A stretch of DNA of 64,000 nt from Ophiura sarsii (GCA_035610835.1 CM069452.1:72822919-72886918), one strand, 5' to 3'. Counted from the stretch's first letter, positions 1 to 12,165 are shown. Made by a program: numbers and translations. Notes: generated by a model from the sequence alone, not told the origin.

Positions 1-249
1 ATTTTCTCTTATTTCCTCACAGGAATCACTTCCTCCGCAGCGTCTTGAGTGGCTTTAATGAATCTGGAATATTTCTCAGATGCAGTTTCTACATCATCCT
101 GGAAGGGTTGAAACCTATTATGCACCTCTATGCTATAGTTGGCTTGAAGATCATTATCAGTTGTAAGTAGCTTCCAGTCGTAGTGCTTTCCGTTTGATGA
201 TTTTACTCTTTTTAAGGCTTAATCGAACACCGCTCCCACTGATATGAAA

Positions 250-2791
250 TTTGCTAGAGGAAAGCCTTTATTCAAGAAGAACAGTAGAGCCGATGTTGGC
301 AATTATATACCGGTTAGCATATTATCCATTGTCAAATGTACCTCTCTGATAATAACTTGATTTATAGCCTGCAATCTGGTTTCAGAGGCTCATACTCTAC
401 AGATACATGCCTTATTTACCTCACCGATTATATTAGATCCAAGATGGCTGCTGGTAAATACACAGGCTTAGACTTACCGAAGGTATTCGATACAGTAGAC
501 CTACTAGACTATGACATACATTGTAACAAATTGCAAGCTATGGGTATTCATATTGACTCTTTTAAATGGTTCAAATCATACTTATCTGACAGACAACAGA
601 TTGTAAATGTAAATCAGGTTGAATCCAAACCTATGAATATATCATGTGTTAACTGTAGTCTTTTGTTATATGCTGACGATAGTGTTCACATCCGAAAGAC
701 CCAAACGTAATTTCTGATACTTTAAGTAAAGAACGTGTAGACAATGGCTGATGGCTGATTGACAACAAATTGTCCTTATACCTTACACCTATAGGCCTAC
801 AGGCTGTCCCAAAATGATGAGTACCCATCGATGCCCAAAGTTCAATAATCTATGTCATCATCAAAATCAATTGGATTAGGTCCGTTGTTTTTACATCATC
901 TTTGTCATACTGTACTATTTCATTAGAATTTTAGATCATAAATATCGGATTTATCAAACTCAAGATACACTCCATTATGTAAAACATGGTGATTTCACCT
1001 TTTTGACAAAGTGCTAAAAAATGTGTGTGCTATTACAGCTTGTTTGAAAGAAACTTGTGTATTCTCATAATCTCTTGTCTACTCAATATAATCTTGGGTG
1101 TCTTTCTGTTGTAACTGTTATTAGTTATGGGTGTTAAAATCATTGATAATTCTTCTCCTTAATTTAATTTAACGCGTATAAGAAGTTTGTCGCACTTGAG
1201 TGACCGCATGCATTGTTTTATTTGACAAGTGTTTAGGGACTTCTTAATGAAGTGGTATTTGCCCGGGTATTTGGTGAATCACCAGTGGCTTAGATTTCAT
1301 TTTCACATTGGAGAATGGATTTCGTGAGGTTTAACACTAAGGAATTATATCATTTTTTACAAGTTTGTAGGAAATTGCATCCCCAATATGAAAAAGAAGT
1401 CTAAGCCACACTGCTTATTACCCATATATCTTTACCTGTTTAAATGTCCCTCAAAAGTTTAGCCTCAAAACTAGCTCATTATAGAAACAAAGCTTGGGAT
1501 CGCTCATGCGTGACGATCCATTTTTACTCTTCAAATTGAATCAAAATGAAGAAATATTAATGTTTTTAACAACAATATGATACAACAGCAATTTAAAATA
1601 GAAAGGAACCAACCAAAGATATTAGCAGACAAGAGATTAAGAGAATGTATTAGTTTCTTTCAAACAAGCTGTTTAAAAACACATTTTTTTGCACTTTGCC
1701 AAAAATATGAAATCACCATGTCTTACACAATGCAGTGTAACTTCATTAAAGTAAGTCCGATATTTATGATCTAAAATTCTATTGAAAGGGTACAGTACAG
1801 CAAATATGATAGAAAAATATCGGATCTAATTTCATTAATTTTAATATTGAAAACATTTATTGAACTTTGGGCATCGATGGGTACTAATCATTTTGGGACA
1901 GCCTGTATTCTTTTTGGATCTAAAATTAGACTGAGCAGGATGGACAAGTTTGAAGTTTCTTGTGATGGAAAAATTATAAATCCTACCAACTCAAATACCT
2001 TGGGATTACTCTTGATGAAAATCTCAGAGGTGAAACTGTTGCAAAATCAGTTGTCAACAAAACTTGTGGTAGATTAAGTTTCTTATACAGACAGATCATT
2101 TTTGTATGAAAGATCTCGTAATACCCTTTGCACTGCCCTTATACAATTTCATTTTGATTATAGTTGCTCTTCATGGTTTTCTTCACTTTTTCCAAGTTGA
2201 TAAATAAGCTGCAAGTTGTGCAAAATAAGTTGATTTGCTTCATTTTGAAGCTGGAGCCCAGGTCCCACATTGGTGATGAAGAATTAAAGAAGCTGGGAAT
2301 GTTGAAAGTTGGAGACCGAGTTTAGCAAACTCAATCATGTTTTTAAAATCTATAATGAAATAGCACCTGAATTCACATTTGGGCAGTGTAACACATTTTC
2401 TGGTTCCTAAAGATAAAAATCTGCAGTGCAATACATTTTTCTTTACTGGTATTCGGGAATGGATCTTGCTACCAACTCATGTTAAAACATCCAAAACCCA
2501 CGGGCAGTTCAAAAAGGAAAAAAGGTCACTTTCTATCGTGATTTTTCATACCGTTTTTATATGCAGTTGTTTTTATTAAAAGTGCAATATTTTGTGTGTG
2601 CAAATATACATGATGTTTTAATATGTGCTGTTTTAATATTTTAGGGCTTTCTTGGGCTATCCTTGGCATTATAATGTTTCTTTTATAAATATATTGTGTA
2701 AATTGTTGTAATTTTTAATATTTGTATACTGATCTGATGTAGGGCCTATTGTATCTCCGTATTTTGATATGCCAAATAAAACTAAACTAAA
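250..2791 (+). pseudogene. CR1-like non-LTR retrotransposon relic, reverse transcriptase, split by a DNA element
   Basis: Reverse-transcriptase remains of a LINE. Around 265-330 the translation gives an FKK...DVGNY.PVSIL stretch, 375-600 gives QSGFR...ST.TC, the FDTVD block and WF.SYLSDR.Q, and 660-690 gives LLYADDS, the YADD catalytic motif. The usual VPQGS..GPLLF block before YADD is missing, so there is an internal deletion. The frame is broken and continues after an inserted element (800-1905) with ILFGSK at 1908-1925, LNHVFKIYNE near 2330 and a YTGIREWILLPTH block at 2440-2480. The 3' end near 2750-2791 finishes in an AAACT-rich tail. A dead copy. CR1-like is judged from motifs only; L2 or Rex would also fit. 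Confidence 0.82.
800..1905. mobile_element. TA-flanked DNA element with long inverted ends
   Basis: Ends are CAGGCTGTCCCAAAATGAT and its reverse complement, flanked by TA at 798-799 and 1906-1907. The terminal inverted repeats are long: the sequence near 960-1020 mirrors 1690-1780. It interrupts the LINE at 250-2791, and removing it with one TA restores the LINE reading, so the empty site can be reconstructed. TA duplication points to a Tc1/mariner-type transposase acting in trans; no transposase is encoded. A sister copy lies at 13330-15447. Confidence 0.88.
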
Positions 2792-2871
2792 TGTATAATA
2801 TATGATTTTTAAAACTTAAATATGAGTGTAATGAGTCACTGAAATCAAACGTTGTTGAAGATTGTAGTTAA

Positions 2872-3180
2872 AGGGAAGCGGTCATGGTGAGGATTCTAAC
2901 GAAAATTGAACAGCGCGCGGCGAATATTTGAATCTAAACAAGTTGGACATTGACGCAGTCTGTAATTGTTCTTACGTATGTTTACATGCAAGCGGTATTG
3001 TGTGCGACTCTACAAAAATCTCTTAACCCAATGTGGGTGGCGCGCTCAATCAACCATCCTTCATTTGATTGAACGCATTTTCTATCGTATGATGTAAGTG
3101 ATGTATTAGTTATGAGCTAAGGTTTAGCTGGTACAAAATCGTCATCAGCGGTTTCTTTTCCTCACCATGCGCTATTCCCT
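2872..3180. mobile_element. MITE with TTAA target site, AGGGAA ends
   Basis: A 309-bp segment between TTAA at 2868-2871 and TTAA at 3181-3184. The ends read AGGGAAGCGGTCATGGTGAG and, inverted, AGGGAATAGCGCATGGTGAG. TTAA duplication is typical of piggyBac-type insertion. Non-coding. Confidence 0.85.
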
Positions 3181-3184
3181 TTAA

Positions 3185-3959
3185 CATTTTGGTTTTTTAG
3201 GGTTCAACTCATTTTCAATCAATTTTTCATAATGATATCCCATCGAGATTTGATCAAGTCACGACTGACACACTTTGCTCTCGATGTTTGTCTTTTTGCT
3301 CCAGGCGTAGTGAGTTGCCCCGCGAAAAGAAATGTTGAACAATTAAAAGAATTTTGAATTATTTTAACAGTTTTACTGAGAAAAGAATTTACTTAAAGGG
3401 ACATGAGATGAATCATAATGATGTCAGATTGTTGAACCTGTCAGGAATAATAATGAATGGTGGGCGTGTGATTTGACGAAGTAAAGCGTTTAGAGGGCGC
3501 TATTGAAATCGGCTGCTGTAGATAGAAATTCGTTGATAACGACGCATTATTATTATGGTGATTTGGGAGTATTTCAATAAAAAATAATATGTGACATTAT
3601 AAACAAAATAATAGTCATATCAAAATTGTACTTTAGCTGATAAAAGATAACAAATAAATAATAAGATGGTCGATAAAAGTCTTCCTTCTTACCAATAGTC
3701 ACCTTATGGTAATTGTGATTGTCACTTCATTTTGAAATTTTCTGCCAACTATTGAGTGACATTTAGATAGAGAGTGCAATGGTATACTCATAACTTGGTT
3801 AAACCAGAGACATGGCTGAACATACGACGGTGGTAAGTATTTTTCAGTCTGGCATCTCATACAAAACACATCTGGCAACAGGTTTACAATTCAAATTATC
3901 ATAATAGAGGATATGCGCAATGGACTACAAAGGGGAATCGCCCCGGCCTATTCTAATTA
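3185..3959. other. Unassigned intergenic stretch
   Basis: AT-rich sequence with no convincing coding signal. A TTAAAGGGACA string near 3393 looks like a solo end of the TTAA-type MITEs seen elsewhere, but I could not find its partner. Confidence 0.4.
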
Positions 3960-4142
3960 GAGAATAATTACTGCGTAACAACTGTTTTCGTGAATTTGTT
4001 TTAAAATCAGAGGTTTTTGTTCTGGTCTGAGGAATTGTCCCGAGGGGCGCAGCCCCCGAGGGACAATTCCGAATGACCAGAACAAAACCCGAGGATTTCA
4101 AAACAAATTCACGAAAACAGTTGTTAAGCAGTCATTATTCTC
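3960..4142. repeat. Long near-perfect hairpin (foldback element)
   Basis: Two arms of roughly 85 bases, starting GAGAATAATTACTGCGTAAC on the left and mirrored at 4120-4142. They meet around a GC-rich centre at 4043-4060 (CGAGGGGCGCAGCCCCCGAG). As RNA or single-stranded DNA it would form one long stem. Probably a foldback MITE. Nothing coding. Confidence 0.85.
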
Positions 4143-4621
4143 ATTCATTACTGACAAATATGCATATTTTATCCAAATCGTTGATTTGTACCGATATAAT
4201 CTTGCTAATAATCAATTAGTTTTCTGTTTATTTTGTCCACCCCTTCTTAGTTATTGAAACAGTCCAAGTCGGGTCATCCCCTCATTAACATTTTTATCAT
4301 TCAACCAATCAAAAATAAGCTTTAATCATGTATCCTCATAACTCGTTGAATATTCAGTTTAGGGGCGTGAGGCGTTAATTTGATTGGTCGGTCAGTGAGC
4401 AAAACAATGGAACACTTTGGCGCAGTACTTTCGGGCAATTATTAGTAACCCGCGCTCGGCGTGCGCGTTCTCATCTAACGATTCATTTGATTGGAACGCA
4501 CTTGGTACGCAGCTATCGCGATTATTCATGAAGTAATGAATGTACATTCAATTGAATCGACGCGTCCCGTCAAATTCATCATTGTTGCATGAACCCTGTT
4601 GCAAAATTGGCTATCATATAA

Positions 4622-4672
4622 CATTTTGTGAAATTTTGGAACTGTCGTCTGCAGAGTGGAAAGTGGTAAATA
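4622..4672 (-). mobile_element. Truncated end of the CACTTTCCACGCGGC MITE family
   Basis: This short stretch matches the inner end of the MITE family described at 16248-16501 (ATTTTGTGAAATTTTGGAA, then GTCGTCTGCAG and GGAAAGTG). The rest of the element is absent. Confidence 0.65.
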
Positions 4673-4799
4673 CACTTGATAAGTTTTGTAAACATGGTAA
4701 ACCTTATTCGAAATGATCAGTGGCGTTTGGTTTGAGTTTGATATGGAAAGAGGGAGTGGGTTTATGTCACATGACCATGATGACCCAGGGTTGATTTAA

Positions 4800-5006
4800 C
4801 CCCCTGGGCACTACCTGTCTATCTAACAGCGCTTCTGATTGGTTAATTACAAGATATACTCATTTGAATAACCAATTACGACACAGCTTAAACTATTTCA
4901 CCCCGATCTTTATCGATACAATTATTTAAACAATGTCTCTGATTGGTGCAATAAATGGTGTATCCAGTGCATTTTTCTGACCAATCGGCCGGTAGTTCTC
5001 AGGGGG
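4800..5006. mobile_element. MITE with TTAA target site, CCCCCTG ends
   Basis: TTAA at 4796-4799 and 5007-5010 flank a 207-bp segment. Its ends are CCCCCTGGGCACTACC and, inverted, CCCCCTGAGAACTACC. A TTAA-type MITE distinct from the other families here. Non-coding. Confidence 0.8.
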
Positions 5007-5287
5007 TTAATGCAATCCCCGAAATCATTGCAGCCGTCAACTACAAGTTTCGAAAAACAATAACTTTAGTAGATATTTACAGCTTAGCTCTTGTCGTAGG
5101 ATGTGTCAGCGTTGCTAGACAGCAACATTAATGATAGATTTTATTTTCATCTATATTTTTAGGAGACTTTTTGACATTTTAGGTATTATTTTATTGAGAA
5201 ATAGAACCCAAGTCCATATATTGACACACATAAGTCTCACTACTGACCATTTTCTCTAATGAACCATGTTAAATGTTCTGTAAATTT

Positions 5288-5376
5288 TATATGCTGGTTC
5301 CCTGCACCCTGGATCCCTGGCCCAACTTATCTGGATAAGTTGTGTGGAGCCCATAGATGCAGGGAACCAGCATATA
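5288..5376. mobile_element. Short inverted-repeat element (19-bp ends)
   Basis: The left arm TATATGCTGGTTCCCTGCA is repeated inverted at 5358-5376. The left half, including the CCCTGGATCCCTGGCCCAAC portion, recurs in inverted orientation near 48749-48795, so this is a dispersed MITE family, here only 89 bp long. Confidence 0.72.
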
Positions 5377-5810
5377 TATTTTAATGCAAAACCAGAGATT
5401 GCTTTAATGTAATCCCAGTAGATATTAGCACTGCACAATGGAATAACGGAGCCAATTCAACACCCGTTTTGCGTTGAAATAAAGATTAACTTACTATTTA
5501 TTGTATGGCCTACTTCATAATAGTAGGTTAATCTGTAAATAATATTAATATCATAATAGTAGGTTAATAGATTAATATGATGACCCATGTCAAACTCTAG
5601 ACATGGTTCTACTTGATAACACTCAACTTGAAATAATAATATAAAAAAATCGGCGTGTATCCTTTGCCCTATCCTCGCATGTAGATTTAATTGAGATTCG
5701 CTAGTCATAGGTTCTGCTAGAATCATGCTAACAGTCCAGCATATAGGCCTAGCTAATATGCATTATGCCTACACGTATTTGGGCTGCTTGAGACTCTCAA
5801 TAACGACTTA

Positions 5811-6043
5811 GGGATGGCATCCAGATTCGTACGGATTGAAAACCGTAGATCGGAGAGGGTAAACGCACTGGGATAAACGGACAGTTTTATATAGATAAAC
5901 GGAACGCGGTTAAATAATGACCAACCAATACGTGTTTAGCCATGCTTAGCGAATGCATTGAACAACTCCCGTGAACGGACAGCCAGTGCGTTTACCCTCT
6001 CCGATCGACGGTTTTCAATCCGTACGAATCTGGATGCCATCCC
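5811..6043. mobile_element. Harbinger-like MITE, TTA target site, about 60-bp inverted ends
   Basis: TTA at 5808-5810 and 6044-6046 flank a 233-bp element with long inverted ends beginning GGGATGGCATCCAGATTCGT. The arms agree over about 60 bases with one or two mismatches, so the copy looks young. A 3-bp TTA/TAA duplication is typical of PIF/Harbinger elements. No transposase. It lies downstream of the zinc-finger gene. Confidence 0.88.
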
Positions 6044-6651
6044 TTACAGTATACACAAGCGCTCGTAATTTTAGTGCCCACGTAAACACAACCTCTGTGG
6101 TCCAGTCTTTCGCAGCAATGGCGAGAGGTACCGGGTTCGAGACTGTGTATTTATACGGTCTCTGTTGGTTTCATTCACGCCCGTTTTCCGAGTCTTTTTC
6201 TACGTAACAAAGCTTAAGACGATATTTCAAAAATCATTCCTCTTAAACATGATAAACCTACATAAGAAGAAACTTGTATGAAATAGACCCCGTGCGTTGT
6301 AGGCTTATCTCGGTATGGAGCACATAGTTGGTTGGTTCAGGGTTGGTTGTTCCAGAAATTGTCAGATTTGAAGAAATTATCAGATTATAAGCAGAAAGTC
6401 ATCATTTGACATCATTTTACCATTTCGCTTGTGTGTCTCTGTGAGCACTATCATACCATTTTGGTGGTTTGTCATCTACTGTTGAAGACGGTATACACAC
6501 TTAGTAGTGTATTAGAGACAAATAACTCATTCTTAATAAATTAAAACACAGATGTCCTAACACCGAAAATATAAATAAATTTGCAATAGCTTGAAAAACT
6601 TTTACTGTTTCAATTGAAAATGTTTACTGTTTCCATCGTATAGCAAAGAGG

Positions 6652-7848
6652 TCAACCATTGACATGTGACGTCATATGCCTTGTCAGATGATGTCTCTCA
6701 CGGAATGTCTCATTGCACACGTTGCATACTAACTTCCGGTCATCCCGTCCTTTCTTCGCATTCTCTTCCGGTTCATTTCGTTTGTGATGCGTGCGCATGT
6801 GATACACCAGGTCACTAGTCATCCGGAAACTAGCGTTACATTTCGCGCACCAATTCTCTGGCGGCAAATCGAATGGGGCAGACGATGGAAGCGGGAAAAT
6901 ATTGCTACCGGATGTCGTCTGCTGACGTGGAGGCCATGCCGGGAATAAATGGTTGGAATCCATTGCTTCTGGGTGCGGTGGAAATGACGCCGAAATAGGA
7001 GTGGCTTGTTGGGATAGCTCACGATTTCTGAAGGCATTAGGGTTAAGCAACATCGCAGATTTGTCCATTGCGCAAGAGAGAGTCAAACTATTGGGGTTTA
7101 CGCGAGATAACCATCTAGCCATGTACATGTACCTTTCTGTTTCCATGGTGATAGCATCTCTCGATTTGGGTGAGAAATGTTGATAATAGGCATTGTATGG
7201 TGCGTAATATGCAGCTGCAGTCATGCTCGATGCTGTTTGCTGCCATCTTGCAGTATCTGAAATCAATGGATCGTAACTCGGAAGGGCGCCCCCTTTTGTC
7301 ACCACTGATACTGGTACTAAAGAGTTACTTTGATAAGAATAGCTTGATAATGATGATGGAGCAGAACCAGAAAGTCTACTATATTTAGGTACGCAGTGCT
7401 GATAAGGATCTTTACGAGTTTTTTCATGACTGACAACATCCTCCCCACGCGTATTCCTGTCATAAATGCCTCGAGTACTGTGTTTGCCAACTTCGCGAAA
7501 GGCACTGACATTCTCGTACACCTCTTGGATAGAGGGCGACATTGCAAAATTAGTACCGGTCCTCGGAGTAGCACTTGGTCCATCGTCTGTTGTCGCCTGA
7601 CCACCTGGCGACGAGGACGACTCACCGTTACGCATTCTTGTCCAATCTTCTATATTTGAGGTATCGTTACGGTCAGCGATTAGTCCTGTCTCATCTCCCA
7701 CAATGCCATCATGATCTCGAACAATACGACCACGTTTAGTAGTCGTGAAATTATTGTTACCATGGCTCTCAATATCAACAATATCGTCCGAATCTTCAAA
7801 ACACAGCGTTCTTTTCTGTCCTTGTGCTTTCTTCTGCATCTTGGCCAT
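6652..7848 (-). CDS. PRDM8/ZNF488-like C2H2 zinc-finger protein
   Basis: A single open frame of 398 residues on the minus strand. The C-terminus carries two C2H2 fingers: C334, C337, H350, H354 and C375, C378, H391, H395, both CX2C-X12-HX3H. Finger 1 contains CAKCNASFRMTSDLVYHMR and finger 2 CNETFRERHHLTRHMTSH, the spacing and wording of the C-terminal finger pair of vertebrate PRDM8 and ZNF488. The first 330 residues are low-complexity and rich in Ser, Pro and Asn, without a PR/SET domain. The start is the ATG at 7848: the frame is closed by a stop near 7910, and there is no AG acceptor between that stop and the ATG. It is therefore either a PR-less ZNF488-like gene or the product of a promoter internal to a larger PRDM8 gene. 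Inferred role: nuclear DNA-binding repressor. Confidence 0.85.
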   Translation of the reverse strand: MAKMQKKAQGQKRTLCFEDSDDIVDIESHGNNNFTTTKRGRIVRDHDGIVGDETGLIADRNDTSNIEDWTRMRNGESSSSPGGQATTDDGPSATPRTGTNFAMSPSIQEVYENVSAFREVGKHSTRGIYDRNTRGEDVVSHEKTRKDPYQHCVPKYSRLSGSAPSSLSSYSYQSNSLVPVSVVTKGGALPSYDPLISDTARWQQTASSMTAAAYYAPYNAYYQHFSPKSRDAITMETERYMYMARWLSRVNPNSLTLSCAMDKSAMLLNPNAFRNRELSQQATPISASFPPHPEAMDSNHLFPAWPPRQQTTSGSNIFPLPSSAPFDLPPENWCAKCNASFRMTSDLVYHMRTHHKRNEPEENAKKGRDDRKLVCNVCNETFRERHHLTRHMTSHVNG

Positions 7849-8160
7849 GTTATGGTCACGCACACATAGATACAGCGTAGAGTCAATCCAGAATGTTGGT
7901 ACAAATGTTTACCACAATAATAACTCTTTGCTCTATATACGCTGATCAGACTAAAACCATCCTCGCTAGCAGTCTCTTTGTGAGGTAGTGACTACTCCGA
8001 AAATCCCAGCAACTCTTGCATGCTCTAGGTTAGAGGGCATAATAGAATCCACATCTGTAAACAGAAGAATGAGAAACAAATACGTTGGTATTATGTTATT
8101 CATCTATTAAAGACAAACAAAGCAAATATTCTATTAAATGACGGCGAGACTAACTCCCGA
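7849..8160 (-). promoter_or_regulatory. Putative 5' flank of the zinc-finger gene
   Basis: Upstream of the ATG on the minus strand. A stop in the same frame near 7910 shows this is not a continuation of the protein. A TATA-like stretch (TATATAGAG on the minus strand) lies near 7930-7940. A pyrimidine-AG acceptor-like string lies near 8055 but opens only a short frame. Promoter use is an inference. Confidence 0.35.
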
Positions 8161-8168
8161 TTCAACTT

Positions 8169-8512
8169 CCCGGGGGGGTCACTCACATATAACAGTGCGT
8201 CGCATCCGCGTTAATAAAAACGTCGAAAATGGGTCGGATTTTGAGTATATAGCGTCGTCGACGTTTTTTAAAATAAGGGGTCATTTTTTGGCTCTTTCGA
8301 CGTTTAGGGGTTCATTCAAAGTTTTATCACGCCATTATGGGTATGAAATGATAACACTTGACGCCATTACGCCATTATGGGTATGAAATGATAACACTTG
8401 ACGCCAATAAGGGTATCAAATTAACTTCCACCAGTTACGCCAATATGGGTCAGTTTTGAGGGTTGATTAACAAGCATGGGTAGCACTTTTATATGTGAGT
8501 GACCCCCCCGGG
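8169..8512. mobile_element. MITE with 8-bp target duplication, CCCGGGGGGG ends
   Basis: The direct repeat TTCAACTT (8161-8168 and 8513-8520) flanks a 344-bp element. Its ends are CCCGGGGGGGTCACTCACAT and the inverted copy. An 8-bp duplication fits hAT-type insertion. Inside, the phrase ACGCCATTATGGGTATGAAA is repeated in tandem around 8327-8400. A related single end lies near 53990. Confidence 0.88.
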
Positions 8513-8544
8513 TTCAACTTTCAATCAACAAGAGAAATCGTAAT

Positions 8545-8770
8545 AAATGACCGGTGTATCAGAATGAACTGTACCGAGGCAATATGATTTATGACGGTAT
8601 GAATTCGATTGATATTGTTCAAACCGTTTTCACATATATCTTGAGCAAACGCCTAGCTTTCATAAAAGTTTTAAATTTTGAAAATCGGACATTTCTGATG
8701 GAAAATACAGACTTTCTGATAAAGATGGTAGATTTCAATTTTGGTCGAAATGATCAATTTTAAAAATCTG
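8545..8770 (+). repeat. Dispersed repeat shared with 62770-63130
   Basis: Begins GTATCAGAATGAACTGTACC and continues with a 200-bp AT-rich body. The same body appears inverted at about 62925-63120 and a similar start appears at 62777. No credible protein. Confidence 0.7.
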
Positions 8771-10601
8771 TGAAATTACTAATCCTTCCTGAGATATCCA
8801 TCCGTCTATAGGACATGGTTTATTTTTGTCGCCATATCTCAACTTTTCACATCACTTTTTTTTGTTGAAATTTGGAGATAAATTTTGATTTTCAATCCGC
8901 AAATAAACCGGGATTTGTTCTGCTTGGGTGGTTTTAACTTTTCTTTCTTTGGCGGGAGTTTTGAGTAGTGCTTATGTGGTGTGGGCTACATTGTTTGAAA
9001 TGTTGGGGGAAAACACGTTTTTCAACGATTTGCGATTATGTCTTGCCACACGAGAACAAAAAGAGATAGTTCAATGAAATTGACATATAATATATAGGAA
9101 ACTTCTTTTTTTTGTATATAAAGAGCAAATGTGAACAATAGCCCAACAGACATTAACAACGTAACAACAGTACTTTTACTTTGTCAAAAGGAACTCAATT
9201 CATGAAGCTAGTAGATGCTCAGTATACATGTACCTGCGTAAAGTCAATAAAGATATCGGGACGTCACCCGCCACCTGAGCGCACATAGTCACACCCAAAA
9301 ACGTTCACCATTGACAGATTACAGAAACTGAGTCTTGAATTATTGATTTCAAGCGACGCAGCTCTCTCGACTGAGACTAACATTTGGTCTTTTTTAGCCC
9401 TCGGGTCATCCCCATGATCATGATCATGATGATGATGATATCTTGTGTGACATCAAAGACCAAATTATTAATTGGCGTAACGTCTGTTTCATTACAGAAA
9501 TAAGTGTGCTGGTTTATGGTAAGATATTAACCAAGAGGCTTGTTGACCAATATCTGATTGAGTGCGTCCACACATTATGTCAATTTATATACAATGATCT
9601 TTCAAAAACGAAATTTAAAATATCAGAACAAATTTAGGATAATCGAGTAAATACCTAGTCCTACCCACAAAAACGAAATGTATAATTTAAATAAGTTTTA
9701 GGTGTAAACCTGTTTTGTATAATAGCACATTTGTATAAACAATGGAACTAAAATTAGTGATACCGATACTAGTTAAGTCTTTTGCTTTCTTATTATTCGT
9801 CTCCCTTTCAGAGAACGAAATGACTATGAGCAGCTTAAATTAGCCGACCGGACCGGAAGCTACGTGAGCAATAATGAGCAGTGAAATGAGAAGTGAAATG
9901 AGCAAATAACGTAATTGAATGCGCACACAACGCAATTGAATACGAAAACGACGCACGTGAATGCGCACTAGGACGCATTCGCCGCAATCCTTCATGGTCA
10001 GGAGATTCCTTGACATTCATTTTTGAACTTGAGTCAAAGGAAAATCATCCACCTTGAGCCTCCTATTATATCATTCATTTTTTAACTTTGACCTTGAACC
10101 TTGACCTCGGAACAACAACTTCTCAACCTCACAAAACCCTGGTCGTGACCCGACGTCCTATTATACTACTCATGATATCAAAAATATTGTTAATTATTGA
10201 CAAGCGGCAAAATAAAATTCACCTGTATAGAACTAAAAAAGCTTCTGAAAGTTCCTACTTTGGAGTCGAGGAGGTTACTATACATGTATGGGCAGCCAAA
10301 GACTATCATGACAATGGTCAACTTTACGGGTGGACGAACCTCCAAGTACATGGTCGGATAAGATTTTTATGACAAAGTAGAATACATGTATGTATATCTT
10401 ATCATGCTTATCATGCTTAATATTGAACCATTCATAACCCATAATAATGTGGGGTTTCAAGAGGTCATATAAAATTACCCTTCGACCACTGCGTTTTAAA
10501 ATTGTCACGTTATTAATATTAAGCAAATACCCTAAGACAAACATCATTTGCCGTCCTAATTGATGACCGATTAAGATGTCAATCTTAATTCATAACAACG
10601 G
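8771..10601. other. Intergenic stretch without recognisable genes
   Basis: AT-rich sequence. A short ATCATG/ATG microsatellite lies near 9415-9440, and TGACCT-type half-sites occur at about 10085-10110. Open frames are short and lack family features. I see nothing else. Confidence 0.4.
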
Positions 10602-10712
10602 GCGTATTGCGTCAACACGCTTAACCCTATTATGCACAATCATGCAGATGGCGCCCTATTTGGAGCGTTTACACTGAAAACAAGGCCAGCGATGATCTTC
10701 TACAGTTTCTAC
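10602..10712 (+). repeat. Left arm of a distant 110-bp inverted repeat
   Basis: From GCGTATTGCGTCAACACGCT to about 10712. The stretch is nearly identical, inverted, to 13181-13291, about 2.5 kb away. Either two copies of one MITE in opposite orientation or the ends of one larger element. Confidence 0.78.
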
Positions 10713-11759
10713 TCCGCATGATTAAACAACACACCTCGGGCAATATGGCATCACCAAAACCTTGTACACTTCGCGTTGATCATCACGATAAATAAACCAT
10801 AATGTTATTCAATATGAGCGATAATACAATACAATATATCATTTTACATTATGATATATTATTATAGTTGTATAATAATTATTATATGTATAATAATTTT
10901 AAGGGCACTATAAATCGAGATCAATTGATATGTTAACTATTAATTGGTTATCAGTAACAGGGTTTAATATCCCCGCTTTCAAAATCCGACGTTGTAGTTT
11001 TATCCCCGGGTTTTTTATCATTAGAGATCTATCATTTTTGTAGACTCACTGTTTTCTTGGAGGCTTATAAATTCGGTTCTCATTATTAATACTAAAAGTA
11101 GTATGTTTATTACCATCAGGATTTAGTTTGCATTGAGGTGGTGCAAGGCTTTAGTACACGAGACATTTAATTACCCGTAGGACAGAGATGTGGGTTTATC
11201 CCTCCGCTCCTGTCAGCAAGGCTTGTGCTTCGGTGAGATTTTTTTTTTAAATGTTCTACGGGCTTTCAGGTAGGGTCAGTCGGTCGGCTGCTGGGTTTGG
11301 GGGTCTGAAGTGGTCTTGAAAATATTGGCAACTAAGCCAAATTTCGATCATATACAAATAAATTCAACGGGTTTTTCTTTTCTTTTTTAAACCTAAAATT
11401 TTAAATTTTAAAAATATGGGTTGGTCGGGCCCATAGAACAGTTTTCCATGGCCTTTTCATCAACGCTATCGCTGCAAGCTCTGTAAGCGGAGCTATGTGT
11501 GTTGACATATGGCATGGAGATAGCATAGTTACACAGAGCCAACGGTGTGGAACACGCCGGCCTTATGGGACTCGTCTTGCCGAGCTTTCGACAAGCAAAA
11601 ATTGATTATGAACGGTGATCTAGCACCTGAACCTAGTGGGTTTTTATTTACAAGACTGGACGGACATATTAATAGAGTTAAAATATGTGTGTGTTTTGTC
11701 TCATCGCATCAAACTGTTTGTAATAAATGATAAGTTAGATTTAGTCCAAAAGTTACACT

Positions 11760-11780
11760 TGCTATCTTCAGAAGATAGCA
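11760..11780 (+). repeat. Conserved 21-nt hairpin motif, copy 1
   Basis: TGCTATCT and AGATAGCA arms around the loop TCAGA. The same arms with loops TCAGT, TCAGG and ACTGA occur at 12141-12161, 19154-19174 and 22937-22957. Function unknown. Confidence 0.6.
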
Positions 11781-12137
11781 GTATAATGCCTGTAATTCAG
11801 ACATTTAAAATAATCATTTTGAGGAGAGAATTACTAATTATATTTAGAAAACGTGTATTTCAGACAATAGTGGGCTAGCAGCGTAGTATCTTCAGCATTA
11901 AGAAAGCGCACCATCTTAATAAGAAACTGCAAATATTTCAGAGGATAGCCTATACTGCGAAAACTGCATATATACTGCATACTGCAGTCATTGTTAGCCT
12001 ATAAGATATTTTAAATATTTATCCATAGAATGTGCCATCCCCTTGAAAATTAGCCTATATCATTTCTACAGAAAACGGCATTCTATATACCTTAAACCGT
12101 GTAAACTATCATCAAAAGACCACTTTCAAATAGTATC

Positions 12138-12165
12138 GTGCTATCTTCAGTAGATAGCATCACGA
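12138..12165 (+). repeat. Conserved hairpin motif, copy 2 (extended stem)
   Basis: Same arms as at 11760-11780, here lengthened so that CGTG pairs with CACG outside the 8-bp arms with one interruption. The loop is TCAGT. Confidence 0.6.

Noticed and set aside
8020..8060. Acceptor-like site upstream of the zinc-finger gene
   Set aside because: The frame it opens is short, stops before the gene and has no PR-domain features; the gene's own frame has a stop near 7910.
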